From an uncultured Collinsella sp. (GTDB taxonomy: Bacteria > Actinomycetota > Coriobacteriia > Coriobacteriales > Coriobacteriaceae), in the NCBI GenBank assembly GCA_937981515.1, contig CALJNY010000300.1, positions 1-11,445 of the forward strand: DNA of 11,445 nt, written 5' to 3'. A program made the translations under genes and the position numbers. Positions 1 through 5,160 of this stretch are shown piece after piece (position 1 is the stretch's first letter; the number at the start of each line of letters is the position of its first letter). The notes below the pieces were generated by a model. That model made no database searches. It saw nothing but the letters and a program-made list of their open reading frames with translations, and was not told the DNA's origin.

Positions 1-1
1 T

Positions 2-532
2 GCCGCGGCGCTCGATCCCGCCAAGGATGTTGACTCCATGACGCCGGCCTCGCTGCTTACCACGCTTTCGGGGCGAGGCGGGGGCTTTGCTCCCTGCACG
101 GCCGAGGCCGTGTTGGCGTTGCTGGACCATTACGGCGTTGAGCTGGATGGTGCCAAGGTCGCGGTCGTCGGCCGGTCGCTGGTGATTGGCCGTCCCGTTG
201 CCGCCATGCTTACGGCTCGCAATGCCACGGTGACGACGTGCCATACGCATACGCGCGACTTGGCTGCCGAGTGCCGTGCGGCTGATATTGTGGTTGCGGC
301 CGTTGGACGCGCGCGCACGATTGGCGCGGATGCAGTTCGCGAGGGCCAGACAGTCATTGATGTTGGCATTAACTGGGACGAGGCCGCTTGCAAGCTGGTC
401 GGCGATGTCGATTTTGATGCTGCGGAACCGATCGTTGGTGCCATCACACCCGTGCCGGGCGGTGTGGGGGCTGTGACTACCGCGATTCTCGCCAAGCACG
501 TGATTGAAGCGGCGGAGCGTGCATCGAAATAG
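2..532 (+). CDS. folD: Bifunctional methylenetetrahydrofolate dehydrogenase/cyclohydrolase FolD (C-terminal part, 5' truncated)
   Basis: FolD interconverts 5,10-methylene-, 5,10-methenyl- and 10-formyl-tetrahydrofolate with NADP in the cytosol, feeding purine and formyl-Met synthesis. The frame is open from base 2, so the ATG at 38 is internal: the residues before it (LDPAKDVDS) match the family's P-x-KDVDG segment. The 176 visible codons cover the end of the catalytic domain and the whole Rossmann domain. Visible marks are FAPCT, the nucleotide-binding loop VVGRSLVIGRP, VTTCHTHT, DIVVAAVGR, VIDVGIN, LVGDVDF and the C-terminal ITPVPGGVG. The family is usually about 280-300 residues, so roughly 110 N-terminal residues, including the catalytic Lys region, lie outside the window. 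Some normally conserved positions differ: VDS for VDG, PCTAEA for PCTPxG, and GGVGAV for GGVGPM. The core motifs are intact, so I expect an active enzyme. No clear terminator follows. Confidence 0.96.
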   Translation, partial: AAALDPAKDVDSMTPASLLTTLSGRGGGFAPCTAEAVLALLDHYGVELDGAKVAVVGRSLVIGRPVAAMLTARNATVTTCHTHTRDLAAECRAADIVVAAVGRARTIGADAVREGQTVIDVGINWDEAACKLVGDVDFDAAEPIVGAITPVPGGVGAVTTAILAKHVIEAAERASK

Positions 533-622
533 GCGTTTTTGACCACAGGGGGTCCCGAGGTGCCGTGGTTTCGCCCTTTTTGCGCCGAAGCGATACACTG
601 TTGCCGTTTGATTACTTCGCTC

Positions 623-630
623 AAGGAGGA
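623..630 (+). promoter_or_regulatory. Strong ribosome binding site of the C69 dipeptidase gene
   Basis: AAGGAGGA lies 5 nt before the ATG at 636 and is the best Shine-Dalgarno in the window. It fixes the start at 636, which also places the catalytic Cys at residue 3 as the family requires. Confidence 0.9.
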
Positions 631-635
631 TACGC

Positions 636-2159
636 ATGCCGTGCACAACGATATTGGTTGGTAAGAACGCGAGCTACGACGGGTCGACGCTGGTCGCCCG
701 CAACGAGGACTCGTCCAACGGGGTGTTTGAGCCCAAGCGCATGCGCGTGGTGCATCCCGACGAGCAGCCGCGTGTCTACACGAGCGTCCTGAGCCACCTG
801 ACCGTTGAGCTGCCCGACAACCCCATGCGCTACACGAGCGTCCCCGACGTTGTCCCGGGTCATGGCATTTGGGCCGAGGCCGGTTTCAACGAGCTCAATG
901 TTGGCATGTCCGCAACCGAGACGCTCACCACCAACGAGCGCGTCCGCGGCGCCGATCCGCTTGTCGACTACGTGCCCGCCAAGGGTAACGAGGGCGAGGA
1001 CGGCTATGTTCCGGCGCAGCCCGGCGGTCTGGGCGAGGAGGATATGGTGACCCTGGTCCTGCCGTACGCCAAGTCTGCCCGTGATGGCGTGCGTATCCTG
1101 GGCGATCTGCTCGAGCGTTACGGTACCTACGAGAACAACGGCATCGCCTTGAGTGACGTTGACGAGATCTGGTGGCTCGAGACCATCGGCGGCCACCACT
1201 GGATCGCCAAGCGCGTGCCCGACGACGCCTATGTGACCATGCCCAACCAGCTGGGTATCGACAGCTTCGACCTGGACGACGCCGAGGGCGCCCAGGCAGA
1301 TCATATGTGCTCCGCCGACCTGCGCTCTTGGATGGCCGAGTGGCATCTGGACCTGACGCTAGGCGTCGAGGGCGACGGTCCCGCTGCGGTCTTTAACCCG
1401 CGCGAGGCCTTTGGCTCGCACAGCGACAGCGACCACGTCTACAACACGCCGCGTGCCTGGTACATGCAGCGCTGCCTCAACCCCAGCGATGTGTGGGACG
1501 GTCCCGAGGCCGACTACACGCCCGAGAGCGACGACATCCCCTGGAGCCGCGTACCCGAGCGCAAGGTGACCATCGAGGACATCAAGTACGTGCTTTCGAG
1601 CCACTACCAGGGCACGGAGTACGACTGCTACGGCAGCAAGGGCACGCCCGCCACGCGCGGCGCCTATCGTCCCATCGGCATCAACCGTAACAGCCAGCTC
1701 GCCGTGCTGCAGCTGCGCCCCTATGCGCAGCCGGCGTATCGCGCCGTGCAGTGGATGGCGTTTGGCTCCAACTCGTTTAACGCGCTCGTGCCGCTGTACG
1801 CCAACGTCGAGACCATGCCCGAGTACTATGCCGACACGCAGGCTCGCGTGACGTCCGAGAATTTCTATTGGGCAAATCGTCTGATCGGTGCCTTGGCCGA
1901 TGTTCGCTTCCATGAGTGCAGTCGCGCGGTCGAGGATTATCAGGAGAAGGTCGGCGGCATGGGCCACAAGCAGATTCACGACGTTGACGCTGCCGTAGCC
2001 GCCCTGCCGGAGGCCGAGGTGCCCGCCGAGCTCGCCCGCGCCAACGAGGCCTTTGCCGAGCTTGTGCGCGTGGAGACCGATGCTCTGTTGGGCAAGGTGC
2101 TCTACACCACGAGCTGCGCCATGAAGAACTCCTTCGCGATGAACGACAACGTAAGGTAA
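636..2159 (+). CDS. pepD: C69 family dipeptidase (PepD-type, N-terminal nucleophile hydrolase)
   Basis: This is a dipeptidase of MEROPS family C69, an Ntn-hydrolase that splits a broad range of dipeptides, probably in the cytosol at the end of peptide use. The 507-residue protein begins MPCTTILVGKNASYDGST, the family's N-terminal signature. Cys3 should become the N-terminal nucleophile once Met-Pro is removed. Other family marks are ARNEDSSNG (about residues 22-30), GIWAEAGFNELNVGMSATE (about 76-94), and the block EIWWLETIGGHHWIAKRVPDD (about 177-197). No signal peptide or membrane helix is visible, so this resembles the cytosolic lactobacillar PepDA type rather than secreted relatives. Length is close to the usual 470-510. 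The gene stands alone, 103 nt after folD and followed by its own terminator. The 5' gap contains a TACACT box at 594-599 that could serve as a -10 element, without a convincing -35. Confidence 0.95.
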   Translation: MPCTTILVGKNASYDGSTLVARNEDSSNGVFEPKRMRVVHPDEQPRVYTSVLSHLTVELPDNPMRYTSVPDVVPGHGIWAEAGFNELNVGMSATETLTTNERVRGADPLVDYVPAKGNEGEDGYVPAQPGGLGEEDMVTLVLPYAKSARDGVRILGDLLERYGTYENNGIALSDVDEIWWLETIGGHHWIAKRVPDDAYVTMPNQLGIDSFDLDDAEGAQADHMCSADLRSWMAEWHLDLTLGVEGDGPAAVFNPREAFGSHSDSDHVYNTPRAWYMQRCLNPSDVWDGPEADYTPESDDIPWSRVPERKVTIEDIKYVLSSHYQGTEYDCYGSKGTPATRGAYRPIGINRNSQLAVLQLRPYAQPAYRAVQWMAFGSNSFNALVPLYANVETMPEYYADTQARVTSENFYWANRLIGALADVRFHECSRAVEDYQEKVGGMGHKQIHDVDAAVAALPEAEVPAELARANEAFAELVRVETDALLGKVLYTTSCAMKNSFAMNDNVR

Positions 2160-2177
2160 AGACAACCTTGCAACGAG

Positions 2178-2227
2178 CGAGCGGGGCAAACGCCGTCAAA
2201 GGCTTTGCCCCGCTCGATTTCTATCTT
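2178..2227 (+). terminator. Rho-independent terminator after the dipeptidase gene
   Basis: A perfect 13-bp stem pairs CGAGCGGGGCAAA (2178-2190) with TTTGCCCCGCTCG (2204-2216). It is extended by an inner GCC/GGC stem (2192-2194 with 2201-2203) past a single bulged C, leaving a GTCAAA loop. An ATTTCTATCTT tract follows. The U-run is broken, but the stem is very stable and sits 18 nt after the stop codon. Confidence 0.9.
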
Positions 2228-2297
2228 GGCGGTAAAACGATTTTGTGTCGTTCACTCAATCTTGGGTACAAGAAGCCCAATGCAGTTGTTCACGATT

Positions 2298-2301
2298 GGA
2301 G
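2298..2301 (+). promoter_or_regulatory. Ribosome binding site deciding the start of the phasin-like gene
   Basis: GGAG lies 6 nt before the ATG at 2308. The same frame is open back to an ATG at 2245, but that extension would encode an uncharacteristic Cys/Ser-rich stretch (QEAQCSCSRLEP), has no Shine-Dalgarno, and overlaps the likely promoter region. An ATG at 2314 is the other possibility, with a longer 12-nt spacing. Confidence 0.65.
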
Positions 2302-2307
2302 CCAACC

Positions 2308-2724
2308 ATGGTTATGAAATTCGATCAGCTTGTTAACGGTGCCATCAACGTGGGCTTCGGCGCCGCCGCCGTTGCCGTTGAGGGCGTCAAGAAGGTCCTC
2401 GACGACCTCAATACCAAGGGCGAGCAGGTCCGCAAGGACGCAGGTGCCCCCGATATCGCCCGCAGCGTGTCCGATATGTTCGAGCAGGCCGGCGGCACCA
2501 TCTCCGACCTCACCGAGCGCCTGGGCATGCAGGGCGAGACCGCGGCACAGCGCGTGCTTGACGAGCTCATCCTGGCCCGCGTTCGCATTATGACCGCCCC
2601 TGAGCGCACGGCATTTTTGGCCCATGTGCGCGACATCGTCGATTCGGTCGAGGACAACGTGACCTCGGTGCCTGTCGAGTCTGTTGAGCCCGACGACGCA
2701 GAGGACGCCGAAGAGGCCGAGTAG
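2308..2724 (+). CDS. Phasin-like small helical protein upstream of an AarF/UbiB kinase
   Basis: This 138-residue protein is soluble and mostly helical. It opens with a Gly/Ala-rich amphipathic segment (about residues 8-32: NGAINVGFGAAAVAVEG then VKKVLDDL) followed by KGEQVRKD. That pattern, a glycine-rich helix, 'KK.LDDL..KGE' and then a charged helical region, resembles the small phasin/PhaF-like family in Gram-positive genomes. Residues 75-118 form further amphipathic helices, and the last 20 residues are strongly acidic (PDDAEDAEEAE). There are no cysteines, signal peptide or membrane helix. Its stop is 8 nt before the start of the AarF/UbiB gene, so the two are almost certainly co-transcribed and probably coupled. 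Phasins coat polyester or lipid granules or act as scaffolds. No polyhydroxyalkanoate synthase is visible here, so a role as a soluble partner of the membrane kinase is inferred. A weak TTGTGT-N18-TACAAG promoter (2243-2272) is possible. Confidence 0.75.
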   Translation: MVMKFDQLVNGAINVGFGAAAVAVEGVKKVLDDLNTKGEQVRKDAGAPDIARSVSDMFEQAGGTISDLTERLGMQGETAAQRVLDELILARVRIMTAPERTAFLAHVRDIVDSVEDNVTSVPVESVEPDDAEDAEEAE

Positions 2725-2732
2725 CAGCGCAG

Positions 2733-4496
2733 ATGGCAGATTCCACCACCGATTACAAAAATCTAGATCCCTTGGGTGACGAGACGGCGGTTGTCGATGA
2801 GGTCGAGGCCGCTGTCTCGGGCGCTCGCAAGAAGCCGCGCGCTGTCGATATGGTCCCCGAGGAGCCCGACGCGATGGCGCCGGACGAGGAATACCAGCTC
2901 ACACCGGCAGGTCGTCGTGAGCGCATCGGTCAGATCGTTCGCTTAATCAAAAAGTATCGCGTATGGGATAACCTCACGCCGGTGCGCCTGCGTCGTCTGC
3001 TCGAAGAGCTCGGCCCCATGTTTGTCAAGATGGGACAGATTCTGGCCAACCGCTCCGAGATTTTGCCGCAGCGGTTTTGCGACGAGCTGCGCCGCCTGCG
3101 CTCCGACGTAGAGCCGGTGCCGTATGAGGTAGTGCTTCGCTGCCTGGAAGAGGAATACGGCCAGCGCCTGGGGCAGATGTTCGACGCGATCGACCCCAAC
3201 CCGCTCGGTAGCGCGTCACTCGCGCAGGTACACCGCGCCCGCCTGGTGACCGGCGAGGACGTGGCCGTTAAGGTGCAACGCCCCGGCGCGCAGCAGGTGA
3301 TGGCGCAGGACATCGACATCATCCGTTCGGTGGTGCGTATCGTTTCCAAGTTCGTCAACACCGATCAGTTTGTTGACCTGCACGGCGTGGTCGAAGAGCT
3401 GTGGACCTCGTTTCGCGAGGAGACCAACTTTTTGGCCGAGGCCAAAAACCTCAACGATTTCTATGACTTCCACAAAAGCGTGCATGGCGTGTCGTGTCCC
3501 AAATCCTACCTGGACCTTTGCACCGAGCACGTGGTGGTCATGGACTATATCGACGGCATCTCCATCGCCGACCCCAAACGCCTTGAGGCCGAGGGCTATG
3601 ACTTGGAAAAGATTGGCGCCGCGATCGTCGAGGACTATTCGACGCAGGTGCTCGACGATGGCTTTTTCCATGCCGACCCGCATGCTGGAAACATCATTCT
3701 CAAGGACGGCATCGTCTACTTTATCGACCTGGGCATGGTCGGACGCATGTCGAGTCACGACCGCGGTATCGTCAAGGACATGATTTTTGCCGTGTCCGAG
3801 GGCGACGTGCCCAAGCTCAAGGATTCGCTCATGCGCTTTGCTGTGACGCGCGGCGACTCGGCCGAGCTCGACCATTCGGCCTTTTTGTCCGATTTGGACT
3901 TTATCGTTGCCGACTTTGCGGGCCTCGACCTTAAGGATCTTGATATCGGCGAGTTTTTGACCTCGCTGCTAAACCTGGCGCGCAAAAACGACGTTGAGCT
4001 GCCGAGCGTGGTGACGATGTTCGCCCGCGGCATGGTGACGCTCGAGGGCCTGCTGACCGAGTACATGCCCAACGTCAACATGATCCAGATCATCCAGGCG
4101 CATATCAAAAACGAGAAGAGCACCTATGCGCGCGTCCGCGAAATGGGGCGCGATCTTGCCGCGAGCAGCTATCGCGCGGCAAAAGGCTCGCTCGAGGCGG
4201 CCGAGTATCTGGGCTTGGCGTCGCGCATGCTCACGCGCGGCCAGCTTAAGGTAAACACACAGATCATGAGCAGCGACAAGGCGCTGCGGCAGCTGGGTGG
4301 AATTATCGACCGCATGTCGATGGCAATTGTGATCGCCGGTCTGTTTATCGGTTCGTCGGTGGTGTACTACGCACGCATCGAGCCGGTTGTGTTCGGTATC
4401 CCGGTCATCGGCTTTATGGGTTACGTGAGCGCGCTGGTGCTGGCGCTGATGCTGGGCCGCGAGATCTGGCGCAACAGTCACGGCGGCAAGCGGTAA
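2733..4496 (+). CDS. AarF/ABC1/UbiB family atypical protein kinase-like ATPase, membrane-anchored
   Basis: This 587-residue protein carries the ABC1/UbiB kinase-like fold. Family motifs in order are: KxGQ as FVKMGQILANR (K99-Q102), the Ala-rich nucleotide loop LGSASLAQVH (158-167), the ATP-site lysine in VAVKVQRPG (K180), the ExD region at FREETNFLAEAKN (E230-x-N232), the hinge VVVMDYIDG (267-275), the catalytic loop HADPHAGN (313-320), and the metal-binding IDLG (331-334). Two hydrophobic helices at about 528-547 and 552-575 anchor the C terminus, with a short basic tail. An acidic, probably disordered N-terminal extension covers about residues 1-55. Known relatives act as ATPases or lipid-binding regulators of ubiquinone synthesis or membrane lipid homeostasis. 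Coriobacteria are not ubiquinone makers, so a quinone role should not be assumed. The Shine-Dalgarno is poor, which fits coupling to the phasin-like gene 8 nt upstream. Confidence 0.95.
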   Translation: MADSTTDYKNLDPLGDETAVVDEVEAAVSGARKKPRAVDMVPEEPDAMAPDEEYQLTPAGRRERIGQIVRLIKKYRVWDNLTPVRLRRLLEELGPMFVKMGQILANRSEILPQRFCDELRRLRSDVEPVPYEVVLRCLEEEYGQRLGQMFDAIDPNPLGSASLAQVHRARLVTGEDVAVKVQRPGAQQVMAQDIDIIRSVVRIVSKFVNTDQFVDLHGVVEELWTSFREETNFLAEAKNLNDFYDFHKSVHGVSCPKSYLDLCTEHVVVMDYIDGISIADPKRLEAEGYDLEKIGAAIVEDYSTQVLDDGFFHADPHAGNIILKDGIVYFIDLGMVGRMSSHDRGIVKDMIFAVSEGDVPKLKDSLMRFAVTRGDSAELDHSAFLSDLDFIVADFAGLDLKDLDIGEFLTSLLNLARKNDVELPSVVTMFARGMVTLEGLLTEYMPNVNMIQIIQAHIKNEKSTYARVREMGRDLAASSYRAAKGSLEAAEYLGLASRMLTRGQLKVNTQIMSSDKALRQLGGIIDRMSMAIVIAGLFIGSSVVYYARIEPVVFGIPVIGFMGYVSALVLALMLGREIWRNSHGGKR

Positions 4497-4499
4497 CGA

Positions 4500-4528
4500 T
4501 TTCCCGGGGTCGGGGAAACGGGTTATTT
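4500..4528 (+). terminator. Weak terminator-like hairpin after the AarF/UbiB gene
   Basis: TTTCCC (4500-4505) can pair with GGGAAA (4513-4518) around a 7-nt loop, 4 nt after the stop codon. CGGGTTATTTT follows. The stem is only 6 bp and the T-run is separated from it by several bases, so this is a candidate only. The larger inverted repeat downstream is another place where transcription could end. Confidence 0.35.
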
Positions 4529-4563
4529 TGCTTTGGGTCGCGCCGGCGTGGGTTGGTTCGAAC

Positions 4564-4715
4564 AAAACTATGCCGGTTTACGGGGCTGGAGTGCCGAACC
4601 TCGAGCATACCGAAATTCGCGCTTTTAAAACCGCAGGTAGATGAGTCGTTGGTTTTCGAAAACGGCAGATATGGTTGCGAAGTGCTGAATCAGCCCCGTA
4701 ATCCGGCATAGTTTT
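4564..4715. repeat. 25-bp near-perfect inverted repeat enclosing 102 nt, function unknown
   Basis: The left arm is 4564-4588 (AAAACTATGCCGG then TTTACGGGGCTG). The right arm is 4691-4715 (CAGCCCCGTAA then TCCGGCATAGTTTT), the reverse complement of the left at 24 of 25 positions; the only mismatch is the T at 4577. The 102 nt between the arms have no credible gene, but contain a 12-bp perfect palindrome, GTTTTCGAAAAC (4652-4663). An 8-bp palindrome GTTCGAAC (4556-4563) abuts the left arm. I see no target-site duplication. The right arm also has a rival partner: AGCCCCGT (4692-4699) can pair with ACGGGCT (4719-4725), one base bulged, before a TGTTCTT tract, which is terminator-like. It could be a dispersed palindromic intergenic element, a small non-autonomous transposon relic, or a structured RNA. 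Confidence 0.8.
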
Positions 4716-4844
4716 GAAACGGGCTGTTCTTGCAAGGTCCGACGACAGTCTTTCCTATCGCAAACCATAGCTTTTACCTTGGGCTTCGCCTGCGTGCGGG
4801 GCCCTTTTGCGTGCTACCATACTGACAGTAATAATCGATGGCCT
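4716..4844 (+). promoter_or_regulatory. Presumed promoter region of the riboswitch-controlled gene
   Basis: This stretch has no gene-like frame. Transcription of the riboswitch must begin at or before its first stem at 4845, so the promoter should lie here. CATACT at 4818-4823, or alternatively TAATAA at 4829-4834, could be a -10 box. Neither has a convincing -35 partner at 16-18 nt. The preceding GCCCTTTTGCG run (4801-4811) resembles one before the TACACT box upstream of the dipeptidase gene. Confidence 0.35.
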
Positions 4845-5017
4845 AGATGGTGGTGCGGAGACGCACGAATGCGCGGTTTTCCTGCGTGTTTGGGAGAATC
4901 GGGGTGCAAGTCCCCGGCTGTACCAGTAACCGTAATTCCTCTTGGCCCGGGATGGTCACGTCGCAGATCGGACGGCGCGCCCGGGTCGGTAAGGTTAAGT
5001 CGGATCGCCTCCCATCT
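4845..5017 (+). promoter_or_regulatory. Cobalamin (B12) riboswitch aptamer
   Basis: The RNA senses adenosylcobalamin or a related corrinoid and normally lowers expression of the gene behind it. The conserved core is plain: GGGAGAATC (4892-4900), a GGGG/CCCC stem with loop TGCAAGT (4901-4915), GGCTG (4916-4920) and CCAGTAACCGTAA (4923-4935). A peripheral stem pairs GGCCCGGG (4944-4951) with CCCGGGTC (4980-4987). The 3' B12 box follows as AAGTCGGATCGCCTCCC (4997-5013). The closing P1 stem pairs AGATGG (4845-4850) with CCATCT (5012-5017), and ACGCA (4861-4865) with TGCGT (4883-4887) gives the 5' arm hairpin. The order and spacing match the class I cobalamin element as in the E. coli btuB leader. 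The only gene in position to be controlled is the giant surface protein starting at 5161. Confidence 0.93.
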
Positions 5018-5160
5018 TGCACGCGACCGTGGCGCATGCCGCCGGTACGCGTTGGGCTCTGGAGGGAAGGGGGACCCCGATGGGGGTACTCGAGCGCAAC
5101 GTGCGCGATGACGTGGGGCAGCCGCTGGGCAATGCTCCAAGTTCAGACAATAGGAGACAA
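5018..5160 (+). promoter_or_regulatory. Riboswitch expression platform / 5' leader
   Basis: The 143 nt between aptamer and start codon hold several stable hairpins. ACGCGACCG pairs with CGGTACGCGT (5021-5029 with 5043-5052, one bulged A), capped by GGC-GCAT-GCC. ACCCC/GGGGT pairs around GATG (5074-5087), and GCGCA/TGCGC around ACG (5094-5106). None is followed by a T-run, so no intrinsic terminator is visible and control is more likely at translation or through Rho. The Shine-Dalgarno at 5152-5156 lies at the end of this leader. No obvious anti-Shine-Dalgarno partner (CTCC-type) pairs cleanly, except the CTCC at 5135-5138, which is close upstream. Confidence 0.5.
5152..5156 (+). promoter_or_regulatory. 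Ribosome binding site of the giant surface protein gene
   Basis: AGGAG lies 4 nt before ATG 5161 and 10 nt before the in-frame ATG 5167. Both starts are possible and differ by two residues. I take 5161. Confidence 0.75.

Noticed and set aside
38..40. ATG at 38 as the start of folD.
   Set aside because: Upstream codons in the same frame encode the conserved KDVD segment, so this Met is internal and the gene is cut by the window edge.
2245..2307. A longer start for the phasin-like protein at the ATG at 2245.
   Set aside because: It has no ribosome binding site, and the added 21 residues do not look like the rest of the protein. GGAG at 2298-2301 supports 2308.
4564..4715. An insertion sequence or CRISPR array at the inverted repeat.
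   Set aside because: There is no transposase frame between or near the arms, no visible target-site duplication, and only one pair of arms with no spacer series.
4779..5111. A 110-codon + strand frame between the kinase gene and the giant gene, with overlapping frames at 4814-5452 (minus) and 4847-5230 (plus).
   Set aside because: It runs across the cobalamin riboswitch, whose conserved bases explain the sequence. The translation is composition-driven and matches no family I know.
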